Notes under the pieces: model-generated
Database searches by the model: none
What the model saw: the letters and a program-made list of their open reading frames with translations, nothing else
Told to the model about the DNA's origin: nothing
Assembly (NCBI GenBank): GCA_036346205.1
Contig: JARFJB010001910.1
Span: 1,868,501-1,932,500, forward strand
Reading direction: 5' to 3'
Source of the DNA: Vesta saturnalis
Lineage: Eukaryota > Arthropoda > Insecta > Coleoptera > Lampyridae
DNA length: 64,000 bases
Part shown: positions 1-9,719 of the stretch, in pieces
How the letters are laid out: each line of letters begins with the position of its first letter
How positions within the stretch are numbered: position 1 is the first letter of the stretch
Position numbers and translations under genes: made by a program

Positions 1-1
1 T

Positions 2-872
2 TTAGGATATTTCCGTACCTATCCTTGTAATTCCATAAACGACGCGAAAACAGATATTGGCTTAACACCAACAACTATCAGAAGAATTCTTAAGAAACAT
101 AAGTTTAGACCATACTGTTTACAATTAGTTCAACATTTGAAAGGAGCGGATTTCTTGAAACGTATCGAATTTTGTGAAACAATTTTGCTCAAAATACAAG
201 AAATTCCTAATTTTTTGACTAATATCATATTGACGGACGAATCTAAATTTACGAAAAATGGCATATTTAATCGCCGAAACTCGCATTACTGGAATAACAA
301 AAATAGCAATCCAATTCGCGAATGCCATTTTCAGGAAATTTGGAATTTTAACGTATTTTGTGCTATTCGGAATAACGAAATCTTTGACGTGTATTTTTAC
401 AACGAAAATTTGAGAGGTTTAAAATAGTCGATCGTTGCGATTTATGATTACAAATTTAATTTCTAGGAGAAAATTATCTTGAGATATTAAACACTCGAAT
501 TCAACCCCGATTAAATCTAGAAGGGGAAAATGTATGGTACCAACAAGACGGTGCTCCCCCTCACAACACCAACGCTGTTTCCATAAAACTTTATGAAATT
601 TTTGAAGATCGTTGGTTTGCCAATATGATCCCTTTCCATGGCCACCTAGGTCACCTGATCCTACACCAATTGATTTTTATCTTTGGGGTCGAATTAAAAA
701 TATTGTTTATGCTACACCACTAACGACTAGAGAAGATTGCATTGCAAGAGTGCAAAATGCCTTCAATTCTCTTTCTCCACAAGAAATTCAAAGAGCTACA
801 AATGAAGCCGTTACAAGACGGGTTCAACAATGTCTTGCGTCTAACGGGCAACATTTTGAACATTTATTGTAA
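2..872 (+). pseudogene. DD41D transposase (element A1), partial, one frameshift
   Basis: This DDE transposase of the IS630-Tc1-mariner superfamily would cut and rejoin its own TIRs. The frame starts at base 2, because the upstream part is outside the window. The first catalytic Asp lies in LTDESKF near 235; the usual Trp before TDE is Leu here. The second is in YQQDGAPPHN near 550 and the third in PRSPDPTPIDF near 670, with 41 residues between the last two once a single-base deletion near 626 is allowed for. A 50-bp GT..AG intron at 417-466 restores the frame between ENLR and GENYLEIL; read as continuous coding, a stop is met there. The C-terminus ends FEHLL at 872. Apart from the frameshift the visible part is open, so the copy died fairly recently. 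The same intron is present in the copy at 10706-11798. Confidence 0.85.
417..466 (+). other. 50-bp GT..AG intron in transposase A1
   Basis: The block starts GTTTAAAATAG and ends TTTCTAG. Removing it joins ..AGAG to GAGAAAAT and keeps the transposase frame. An almost identical 50-bp block sits at the same codon in the copy at 11361-11410, so it is a property of the family and not a chance stop codon. Splicing is inferred from frame and splice-site dinucleotides only. Confidence 0.75.
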
Positions 873-1818
873 ATTAATTTACATTTGATCACGAGCAAGA
901 AATACTAAATAAGCGACTTTATCGTGTAAGATGCACTGATAAGTATGTAGTTACTACCTCCGCAGTAAAAAGTAGTTTTTTTCGATTTACAATTTTTTAC
1001 AGTAACTTATTCAAATATTTTTCTTTATTTAAATTCTCAATTATTTAGTTTCCATGTATGTAGCTCATTTTTATCACAAATTTTAAAATTAGGACTTTTT
1101 TGATAATAAGTATGAAACTGTTACGTTTAGGTAAATAAAGTTTTAAACAAACTTACCTTAATTTTTGACGTTAAATCGATCTGGGTAATAAAAAATAGGG
1201 GTTTCCATTTGATTTTTTTGAGTAACTTGCATTTTTGATAGTCAAGTTTAGACATTCATAATTTTATTTTTATGAAAAATACAAATGTCATTTTTTGCAG
1301 ACTGTTGCAATAAACCTTTGCCTACAACACCTCAAAGTTTTATTCAAATTGTTTGACAGGAACAGAACAATTAACGAGTTATTACTAAGACCGCATCTGT
1401 CAATTTTTTAGAAAAATGTTTTTTTGAAAACGACTGAAATTTCGTATCTAGTTTATTTAACAAACTTACCTTAAAATTCGACATAGAATCCAAAAATGTA
1501 TTAATATACGGGGTGTTCCATTTAAAATAAGCGACTGAGTACCGACTTCCGGTATAACCGGAAGTGGTTCGAACGTGAAAATATCTTAGATGAGTTAGCC
1601 CTAACATCATTATCCTGTCACCAAATTTTCAAAATTATAGTACGTTTGGTTTAGCAGATACTCATAGGATCAGCTCCCAAAGGCGGTATAGACACCTTTG
1701 ACTGTCACATAAATTTTTATTAAACGTCAGTTATCAAAGTATGGAATCAGGAGAACAAAACTGTAAAATAATAATACGTTGTGATTCTGAAAAATTGTGA
1801 TTGTGCGAATTAGTGAAA

Positions 1819-3002
1819 ATGCATAGTAATTCAGACAGTGATGAACAATTTACGAATACTCCACCACACTTGCAAGAAGCAGCTAGGTTCTCTAAATTTG
1901 TTACCCACAAAGTCAAGACAAAGGTACGAAAAGTACTATGAATTGTTTAACATCTGGAAAAAGAGTAAAAAAGCAAAAAAAAGCTAACAGAAAACGTATT
2001 ACTTGCGTATCTATTGTAAATATCAAAGATTGTAAATGCAGGTACACTACGGTCTGAATGTTCAATGTTGAAAAGGACTTTTAATGTCAAGGAAAATTTT
2101 AATTTTGATAATTTTCATAAAGTTCGAGCATTTTTTAATAATAATTGCGTAAATTACCTGCCCAAAAAGTCCAAAACTTTGACCCAAGAACAATGCATTA
2201 AGTTTGTAAGGAAGTAGATGATTCTGAATATCTTATGATAAAGGTAAACAAATAGATTAAGATAAACTAATTTCGTTTTTTTTATTAACGTTGAATTGAA
2301 ATATGAAGCTTGACCAAATAGATTATAGTGAAGATATATTGATTGTTACAGTTCCAGAAACAAAAAATAATATTACAAGGACGCTAAACAATCACAAACC
2401 AAACAGTTGACGGATTAAATCTACTTACAATATACAACAAATATATTTCCCTTAGACTTACCCACAACCCTCATAATCGCCTACTCATTTATTACAAGAA
2501 TAATAAATCTACAGTGCAACCGATCGGAAAAAACGCATTCAGCAAAATTTCAGGAAAAATAGACACTTTTTTGAAACTACCTGAACCTAGTACATACACA
2601 GGGCATTGCTTCCGCCGTAGCTCTGCAACCCTTCTAGCTAACTCAGGAAGTGGTTTGATAACACTTAAAAAGCATGGCAATTGGCGTTCTTCTGCAGTTG
2701 CAGAAGGATATATCGACGACTGCTTATCGAATAAGATTAATATTTCTTAAAAAATCCTGACAAACCAAGAACAGCAGCCTAATACTCGCTGAAAAAACAC
2801 AACTGAAGTGTGAAATAATTCCGATCAAATAAATGAATTGCCAGTTAATCTAGATAATTCCAATGCACCATCAATTTCATCCGTAGAAATAAGTCACCAT
2901 ACTGCTAGCACTTCAAGCACCTACCAAATACCTATAAATTCTGATATTACTATCCATAATTGTGCTGAAGCGATAATTAACATTAATTACTATAATAAAT
3001 AA
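1819..3002 (+). pseudogene. Crypton-type tyrosine recombinase, decayed
   Basis: Relic of a phage-integrase-fold tyrosine recombinase of the kind carried by Crypton-like DNA transposons, which move by strand exchange at a circular intermediate. It opens with an ATG at 1819 (MHSNSDSDEQF..) and passes through an SAM-like N-terminal part with YSMLKRT-like text near 2065 and an LTQEQCIKFV segment near 2180. The catalytic domain runs at 2290-2750. GHCFRRSSAT near 2605 carries the HxxR box, and VAEGYID near 2700 carries the nucleophilic Tyr. The C-terminal tail continues in a shifted frame to a stop at 3000-3002. The first catalytic Arg region (about 2220-2300) is missing or scrambled, and there are several frameshifts and in-frame stops. 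It lies immediately after the broken end of element A1. Recognition of the family is firm; the exact Crypton subgroup is not. Confidence 0.75.
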
Positions 3003-3092
3003 ATTCGTAAATCCGTTAAGTTTCTTATTAAATTCTGTTTGCATTTATAAAATTAAAGATTTTTGTTATATTTTGGTAAGCGAAAAACAGTT

Positions 3093-3222
3093 GAGTCACA
3101 TGCAGAAAACGCTTTAGCAGCCCTTAGCTATTAGCTGCCCTCGCTTCGCTTCGCTCCGCTTCGCTCGCTCGTGCAGCTAATAGCCGCGGGCTGGTAAAGG
3201 TCATTTTCTGCCCTTGTGACAC
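3093..3222. repeat. 130-bp imperfect palindrome with G/C-rich loop
   Basis: The inner arms, 3118-3138 and 3173-3193, pair over 21 bases with one 3-base mismatch. They enclose a loop made of repeated CGCTTCGCT-type units. Outer arms extend the pairing: GTCACATGCAGAAAA on the left is mirrored by TTTTCTGCCCTTGTGAC on the right. The structure stands 90 bp after the recombinase stop codon. It could be the 3' end of the Crypton-like element, a small foldback transposon, or a transcript hairpin; no target duplication was identified. Confidence 0.7.
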
Positions 3223-4384
3223 AATATACTATTTCGCATAACGTTTCATACTAATCATAAGGATTAAAAGAAGAACATCACAAATGTATAAGTACACTTT
3301 ATTCTATCAAATTTAATTTTTAATTTCGGACATAAATATGCATCCGATGAGTTCGATATGAGATGTAGAAATAAATCTTGTTGGTACTACTTAACACACT
3401 TTTAAAGTATACTTGTTTAGTAACATGATTTTAACACATACTCTATTGATATTACAAATGTCATTTTTTAAATTTGGTTAGTATATTGTATTCAGCGTAG
3501 TAAAAAATATTTCAAGCGTTGAAAGCCTACACTTCACTACGCCGTACTCATAATCCTACACAATTTCTGCCAAAACTATAAAACGAAACAATCTCATTTA
3601 TAATACAAAACTAAATTATTGCCAATCTCGCTTCATTATTGTGACACACTTTAATATACTTAATTATGTACAACTTGCGAGGGTATACAATTGTCAATCC
3701 CTCATCAACAAAAGCGATTAAAATTGAAAACAATGAGGTGATGTTGCAAGCTTATAAAGTTTATAACGTAGTTAACAGAACATCTATGCGCTTAAATTAT
3801 TATTAATATCAAGTAATAATTCCTTTAACACAAAAGTTGGACATTAGAGAAAACAGGATGTAATGATTTCTTTTAAAGCGTAATTAATTATATTACTCCC
3901 TCATCGCCACTTCAACTTGAAACTAATTAAGGAAAATTGGCGAAACTTTTATTAAAATTAACATCAAGGAAGCTGAACTCGAAAGTAAATTAATTCTGTT
4001 AAGGATAGTTAATAGATGTAAGTTGCTTAAACACTTAATTACGTATTTATTAGTAGCAAGTCAAATGTTTTCATAATCGTTATTAAAAATAAATAATGCA
4101 CACTATCAGTAGATTACAACAGACTGTGCGTGATAGAAAAGGAAAATAAACACAAAAAATTTTTTTTTGTAATTACAAGCGTATTACAGATTAATAATTA
4201 GTACTGTGTTATTTGATATAGATATATTTGGCCGTTGTATTCCACCTTATTTCAATTACACAAGTTTTTGAAATTCTTGGACAGATTATGTCAGCGGCTT
4301 ATGATAAACATTACTGTACCTTTCGTTAATAAATGACAATCAAATCATCAACTTAATGTTACAAACAACATACGTAGTTTTTTA

Positions 4385-4575
4385 CAAATTTAAATGTTTC
4401 GATAACCATTACAGTTATCTTCTTCAGCAAAATAGTTTTTGAAAACATGTACGAACACGTCAATTTTGTTTTCGTAAAGATGAGCCAGATATTTAACAGG
4501 TTAAATATTGTTAAACCACCTTCAAAATAACCAATCAGTACCCCTTCTACGGAAGAATGCTTAATAATGAAAAAT
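4385..4575 (-). repeat. Dispersed repeat D, copy 1 (PLE-tail-like)
   Basis: This block shares order and wording with 22440-22745, including TTAAATATTGTTAAAC and a minus-strand motif CTGAAGA-A-GATAAC-loop-GTTATC-GAAAC at 4395-4427. The 6-bp hairpin is perfect in both copies. Such CTGANGA..GAAAC pieces are typical of the terminal regions of Penelope-like elements. No coding potential was seen here. Confidence 0.55.
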
Positions 4576-4620
4576 TTCACAATCAAGAAACAAATTTACC
4601 GAAATCCAATCAAATTATAA

Positions 4621-4952
4621 TGCGCGTGCGTGCGTGCGTGCGCGTGAGGTATGAGGTGTGAGGTGTGAGGTATGAGGTGTGAGGCGTGAGGTGTGAGGTG
4701 TGAGGTGTGAGTTGTGAGGTGTGAGGTGAGGTATGAGGTGTGAGGTGAGGTGTGAGGTGTGAGATGTGAGGTGTAGGTGTGAGGTGTGAGATGTGAGGTG
4801 TGAGGTGTGAGATGTGAGGTGTGAGGTGTGAGGTGTGAGGTGTGAGGTGTGAGCTGTGAGGTGTGAGGTGAGGTGTGAGGTGTGAGGTGCGAGGTGCGAC
4901 GTGCGCGGTGCGAGGTGCGCGTGCGTGCGCGTGCGTGCGCGTGTGTGTGTAT
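4621..4952. repeat. Minisatellite of 7-bp TGAGGTG-type units
   Basis: About 330 bp of tandem GAGGTGT units with sporadic GAGGTAT, GAGATGT and GAGCTGT variants, some shortened by two bases. It is flanked on both sides by GCGTGCGTGC alternating purine-pyrimidine stretches. Strong strand asymmetry: the plus strand is rich in G and T. No gene overlaps it. Confidence 0.9.
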
Positions 4953-5115
4953 TAAATTAAAGTAATACTGTGATAGCTTAGTAGGTAATTTATATCGAGG
5001 TCTAGGAAAAACACAGCAGAATACCTAAACATCCCAACATTGAAAATTAAAATTAAAGCAGACCATTTTTCATAATTGCAAGATGCCAAAACCTATTTAT
5101 TCTAAGATTCTCTTC

Positions 5116-5385
5116 TTATTTAATGAAGTTCTTAGGATGTTTATGTATTTCAATAGCTTCTCGCGTTAGATGCACATAATAATAAGTTTGTATTGATAGG
5201 ATTTCCATATTATCAAACTGAATGTTATGATTTTAATTATTTAACGAATGGTCAGCTATGGTAGACTTCTCTGGTTGATTCAATCTGCAACACCTCATAT
5301 GTTCTTTACGTTTAGTGTCAATGTTAACGTTTTGTGATTCCAATATATACTTTTCCACAAGAACAACATGACCTATATTCTAAAA
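5116..5385 (-). pseudogene. PLE GIY-YIG endonuclease fragment
   Basis: The minus strand encodes the C-terminal endonuclease of a Penelope-like retroelement. A Cys-rich lead-in and CGKVYIGIT near 5370 match the GIY-YIG start, followed by KEHMRCCRLNQ, STIADHSLNN and REAIEIHKHPKNFIK, ending in a stop at 5116-5118. Stops interrupt the frame near 5340 and 5230. The fragment abuts a plus-strand PLE reverse-transcriptase piece at about 5400, giving a head-to-head junction. Confidence 0.7.
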
Positions 5386-5423
5386 GCTGATAATGGATTT
5401 GAAACCTCTTTAGGTGATCTTTT

Positions 5424-5770
5424 GAAAACTTATTAAAACATCTTCTATTCCTGAAGAAATAAAAATGAGATTAACTAGCTCTGAAGCTCTTTCACCAGAA
5501 CTATATGGTTTACCAAAGACTCATAAAAGTAATGGTGCTTTAAGACCCATTGTCAGTACCTATAACATTGCGAAACATATTACCCTTTTATTACAGCTTC
5601 ATATAGGAAATACACCTTATTATATCTAAAATTCTGCACATTCCATTCCATACTGAAGTTCTTTTAAAAGAAACCATTAAATATATTAATCATATTTTCC
5701 GAAAGATATAAAACTTCTATTTGAGAACTGTAGTGACACTACCCATATAGTTAATCTCGATTATAGATTT
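5424..5770 (+). pseudogene. PLE reverse transcriptase fragment
   Basis: Reading plus from about 5424 gives the hallmark PLE fingers motif LYGLPKTHKSNGALRPIVS near 5500-5560, followed by decayed sequence with stops (an in-frame TAA near 5626). It covers only the N-terminal part of the reverse transcriptase; no palm motif is present. It is joined head-to-head to the minus-strand endonuclease fragment at 5116-5385. Confidence 0.7.
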
Positions 5771-5817
5771 CACTATTGCACACTAAAGATTTCATGAATC
5801 ATTCAAGGATTTAATTT

Positions 5818-6150
5818 CGGAGTACGGGGCGGCCAGGAGAATTCGCTGCCCCGCCCAATCGAACGATGTGAAAAATTGTTGTTTAAATGCTCCCGGACTC
5901 TAAGTGGATAATGTGACGGCGCACCGTCGTGCATAAACCACATATCCTGCCTTACAACTAGAGGAATTTCTTCAAGTAAACCACCAAAAATTATAAATAA
6001 TTTTCTGTACTTAATCTTGTTGGAAGTTCAAAGGGACCAATGAAATGATCGCCAATAATTCCATAACAGATATTTATTGAAAATTCATGTTGAAAATGAG
6101 CCATTCGAGGTTGAGATCTCGGTCCGAAAAGATCAACTTTAGATAAGACT
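5818..6150 (-). pseudogene. DD41D transposase relic, C-terminal half
   Basis: The minus strand reads GPRSQPRMAHFQHEFS, then YGIIGDHFIGPFELP, then WFMHDGAPSHYPLRVREHL with the second catalytic Asp near 5935, and stops matching after WPPRT at about 5820, before the third Asp. A TAA interrupts it near 5990. Its N-terminal half lies beyond a GC-rich insertion, at 7850-8110, so the two pieces were one gene. It is a different lineage from A1 and A2. Confidence 0.75.
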
Positions 6151-6157
6151 AGCCAGT

Positions 6158-7849
6158 CTAATTGAAAAAAGATATTGTCGTTTTCACGATTATGGAGCCG
6201 GGCTACAACAGGCGCCGCTACCAGCAGTTCCTGGAGGAGAAGGTATCTCGGGAAGAGCCGCTGTCACCGACGACGGCCCAGGAGTTACGGGAGTTCCAGA
6301 TACCGCCAGCGATACCGTCACTGCTCGATCTACCGTTCGAGAGAGCGAGCAGCGACGCGCCCCCTGCCGCCACCGTACAGAAGAAAAGGCGGCAAAAGAT
6401 ACCGCCACCGTTAGAAGGCATCACCCCCTAGAAGATACGCCCTGCAGCAAGGGAGAAGACGACGCAAGAGGACACCAGGGAGAAGGTCCCTCGGTAATCC
6501 TTCGTCAGAAGGAGAACTGAATTGCGTTCTCCCGAGAAATGGACCGACAGCGGATCGCCTTCACGAGGGCCAAGGCCTTCAGCGAAGGTATACGGGTTCA
6601 GCCTGCCTCACTCCAGGACCGAGACAGGCTGATTAGGTATATGGATAGGTGTGCTACTCCGTATCACACCTACCAGGCAAAGAGCTATCCGAGGTCGACG
6701 TTAGCTAAGAGCTAAAAACGCAAGGTGTTAATGCTATCTCTGTTTTTAGGAGCAGCGAGGACGCCCGATCCCCCTCGTCATGGTGGAGTTGCCGTCCGAG
6801 GACGACAGTGAAGAAGATCCGAGGTGTCAGCACTTTGTGCGCCCGCCTCCGAGTCACCGTCGAGGGAGTTGCGGCGGAAATCCGGCATCGGAAGAGTCAC
6901 CGGTGTCACAGGTTCCGCCTCAGGCACAGTCGTGTTGCGGCGGAAATCCGGCATCGGCAGTGTCCGGTGTCAAGGTTTCCGTCAGGCATCACCCCAGGAA
7001 AAGTGTTAACCGCGGTGGGGACCACCCCGCCAGCTACAAGGGATGCCCGAAGTTCCCTCGACCTCTGCAACGGAAGAAGACGGAAGTACATCAGAGACCG
7101 AAGAGGACACCGCCGACGGCGGCGCCTTCTTCAACCCGGACCGGCGTCAGTTACGCCCGAGCGACAGTAGGCAAGGTTGAGAAGGCGGTAGTACCGTAAC
7201 GGCCCCCGCCGCTGTCGTTACCCCGCCTGCCCAACCCGTCTTAGGGTTCGACGCCATATTGGGCCTCCGCGGAGGTCTCGACATGGAGAAGGCCCTATCT
7301 GTCATCCGTAAGGTGGCAGCAGCGCTCGTTCAGGCGCAAACTACGATGGACCTGTGGGGAGTGATCCTCACGCACGATTCAGAGGTGGTTGCCCTTTTCG
7401 GGTAATCATACAAAGGTCCGGAGCGTAGTCTGCTGCCTCAGATAAGTATATAGTATCGACAATTTAATTTATTCTGTTCTGTTAAAACCGACACACAACT
7501 AACACATGTTTCCATTTATTTCAGATACGCAGGGCACCAGCAACGAGCCACAACCGAGCGACAACAGGACAGTCCACACAACATACTCCAACAACACCAC
7601 ATCTTTTACGAACGACCAACAATGCTAAGCACAACACTGTCAACAGGCAATCCATACGACCCACACCCCAACAACTCCACTATCCACGCGCGGAAGAGGA
7701 AGAAGATTCCTGAGCAGCGCACCACCAATACAACACAATACACATTTATTATTATATTTAGTATTAAGTGTGCTATGTATTATTATAAAATGAATTGTTA
7801 TTTCTAAAAATTTTAATAAACTTTGTTGAATTGAATGAAGAAGAAATGA
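6158..7849 (+). mobile_element. GC-rich insertion of unknown type with possible gag-like ORFs
   Basis: A sharply bounded GC-rich block interrupts a DD41D transposase relic, so it is an insertion. Open frames include 6162-6431 (89 aa), 6539-6715 (58 aa, starting MDRQRIAF and ending in YHTYQAKSYP..) and 6780-7199 (Pro/Ser/Gly-rich). Another stretch without an ATG near 7240-7405 contains MEKALSVIRKVAAALVQAQ. The FHTY-like phrase followed by a shifted ELKTQGVNAISVF recalls the RNA-binding part of jockey-type LINE ORF1 proteins, but this is weak. A 24-bp direct repeat occurs at 6868-6891 and 6934-6957. The 3' part has an acceptor-like TTTATTTCAG ending at 7524, a CA-rich segment and an AATAAA at 7815-7820. 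No reverse transcriptase or transposase was recognised. Confidence 0.6.
6539..6715 (+). CDS. Small ORF in GC-rich insertion, possible ORF1/gag fragment
   Basis: A 58-codon frame beginning MDRQRIAFTRAKAFSEG. It is very rich in Arg and ends YHTYQAKSYPRSTLAKS. In another frame the sequence continues ELKTQGVNAISVFRSS, so a single frameshift at about 6712 would join it to a longer protein. The order (aromatic HTY, short linker, E-L-x-x-x-G-hydrophobic) resembles the ORF1 nucleic-acid-binding domain of jockey-like LINEs. This is a weak similarity; the function is unassigned. Confidence 0.3.
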   Translation: MDRQRIAFTRAKAFSEGIRVQPASLQDRDRLIRYMDRCATPYHTYQAKSYPRSTLAKS

Positions 7850-8110
7850 AAACGAGCTTCTTTGTATTTATGAGGATTACCGAATCATAGTAATAGTTAT
7901 TTCTCCAATTAAAAACTCCGCGGCGTGTGAATGTGGCCTAGTCAGTAAACAGTACCTTTTTTAAAAATGGTGGATCTTGATTGATTTGATTGAGCATCGA
8001 TTGACAGAAATGTATTCTGCGTGGTAACTTATTGTGCAATAATTACAGCACAATGATCCGAAATGTTACGCGACAATTTTCTGTACGTAAAATTCTTGAA
8101 AACTGACTTA
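7850..8110 (-). pseudogene. DD41D transposase relic, catalytic-D1 half
   Basis: The minus strand contains QINQDPPFLKKVLFTD then TFTRRGVFNWRNNYYY near 7990-7900. This is the region around the first catalytic Asp, here followed by a stop codon where Glu is expected. It is the N-terminal partner of 5818-6150 and is separated from it by the GC-rich insertion. The reading frame is lost upstream of about 8060. Confidence 0.65.
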
Positions 8111-8204
8111 TACACCAGTACCTTATTTAATTAGATTTTCTGAATTTTGACTAAAAGAATGTATTTCAAAATTTGTACATCTAAACTTTTTAATTGAAAT
8201 CGAT

Positions 8205-8600
8205 AGAGAATGAAATGATTCTATTGTATTTTGGGATTAACACAATCATATTTAGTAATAGTTTATTATTACTCCAAGTTTATAAAATGCGGATTGTAAT
8301 GTGCTTAAACAAGTAATACAGTACTCTGTATTAATAAAAATAATGACTGTTTTTGATTAGCATCGATTACAGAATATGTATTTGTGGTATTATTGCAATA
8401 ATTAATTGTACGGCGTAAATGATCCGTAAAGTGTTACGATACATTTTTTGTCGAAAATTCGTATAAATTATTGATTTACTTACATGTATTGCGAAGTGTT
8501 AATTCAGGATATTTTGAAATTTGACTAAATAGAAGATTTCACTAAATTTTGACGTAAATTTTGAATATTGATCTTACGATTGGACATATTCGAATTTGTA
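8205..8600 (-). repeat. Diverged tandem duplicate of the 7850-8200 transposase segment
   Basis: Sequence here repeats the order of 7850-8200 with many substitutions: TAGTAATAGTT, the CATCGATT..ACAG block, the TGATCCG..AATGTTACG-like block and the terminal ATTTTGACTAAA appear in the same sequence. The duplicate carries no usable frame. The offset between copies is about 360 bp. Confidence 0.55.
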
Positions 8601-9269
8601 TTGGATATTCACATGAAATTTCAATTTACGTTTCATAAACTCAAATCATATTGACTTTCTTAGTTCAAATATTTGTTTGAAACTTCATAAATACCTAACC
8701 TAACATTTTGATAAAACGGATATTGTCAATATATTTAAATTTAACACTCAATAACTTATACAAGAATATTGTATTCAGTATAATAAATAAATATGACAGT
8801 TTCTTTAGTAGTCACAGGCCACTTTCAAATATTGTTGTTTTGATATGTACTGCAATATTAAAATTGCAATATCTCGAAAACGCCTTAAGGGTGTTCATCA
8901 ATATATTTTTTATGTCGAAAATTGGTTTTTAAAGGAAACAGTTCAATCGTATTATAAAATATCGTTTTAGAGATCTCGCCAGTGCGGCGTGCAATATTAA
9001 AATGGTAATACCTCGAAAACGCCTTAAAATATGCGAGTAGAACAAGTATACCTTTTCTGTTTTAAAATAATCAAATTTTATTATTTAGCATTAAAATGCA
9101 CATAACTAAAGGGAGTAAAAAAAACCTGAATTTATCCCATTCGAACTGTGTAACTAGCGCCCTCTAGGAGTATCATAAAAAATTATGACAGATTCGTGTT
9201 TATCACCCTTAAAAATGAAGTGTACCAAATTTGAGTTCAATACAGTGTGCTGTTTTTTTAACTATTACG

Positions 9270-9395
9270 AATTTTCAAAAATAATATGCCAACTTTAACG
9301 CCCTATATCTCGTTTGCTATTAATATTTTACTAACGCATATTTTTGTTAAACGACCTATTTTGATCACATCTTTCTACAGTTATGGGACACCCTG
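9270..9395 (-). repeat. Putative TIR end of the split DD41D element
   Basis: The stretch ends GGGACACCCTG at 9395 followed by TATA, the form taken by the outer ends of the other mariner-like elements in this window. It lies upstream (minus strand) of the split transposase relic at 5818-8110 and is taken to be its right end. The matching left end was not found, since PLE sequence occupies the other side. Confidence 0.45.
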
Positions 9396-9719
9396 TATAA
9401 TAGATTCCTTTTTGGCTCCTTAAGAATTTGTTTTCGTATTTCGCTCAAATTAATGTGAAAATATCGGCATGTGCCCAATGTACGCCAATTTTTAAACACC
9501 TTGTTTAAAGAAAATTATTATTATAAATATTGCCACTAAGTTTTACTAAACTGTTATTGCACTCCATTATAATGAAGGAAATTTCAGTTTAAGGATCATT
9601 ATGAAAATTATTTTCACGTGATTATTCTACGAATCTAATGTCTTTGCAATAATTGACAATGTGAAAAAAAAGAGCTTTCTTCGGCAATCACTGGATATGG
9701 TTATCTATAGTATTGTATA

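Larger units (their letters stand above)
1..1686 (+). mobile_element. Element A1: 3' part of a DD41D mariner-like transposon
   Basis: The window opens inside a transposon closely related to the complete element at 9720-12737. Visible parts are the transposase from about codon 80 onward (2-872) and a right terminal inverted repeat at about 907-1686. That repeat runs in the same order as the right TIR of the complete copy but has lost an internal block around 990-1000 and the final six bases. The complete copy ends GGCGGACCCTG, whereas here GGCGG is followed directly by unrelated sequence at 1687. The element is therefore 3'-damaged; the 5' half lies upstream of the window. Family assignment rests on the 41-residue spacing of the last two catalytic Asp and on near identity to the second copy. 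Confidence 0.9.

Noticed and set aside
4621..4952. Telomeric or CRISPR repeat array
   Set aside because: The unit is a 7-bp minisatellite without spacers and does not match TTAGG-type telomere repeats.
6175..7091. Overlapping Arg-rich ORFs in other frames of the GC-rich insertion
   Set aside because: High GC leaves all six frames open; only frames with coherent composition or motif hints were kept.
7622..7807. 61-aa ORF near the polyadenylation signal
   Set aside because: CA-rich composition and no motif; treated as untranslated part of the GC-rich insertion.
6158..7849. Bacterial contamination as an explanation for the GC-rich block
   Set aside because: It lies inside a decayed arthropod transposase relic and has an AATAAA signal and AT-rich tail; no bacterial gene was recognised.
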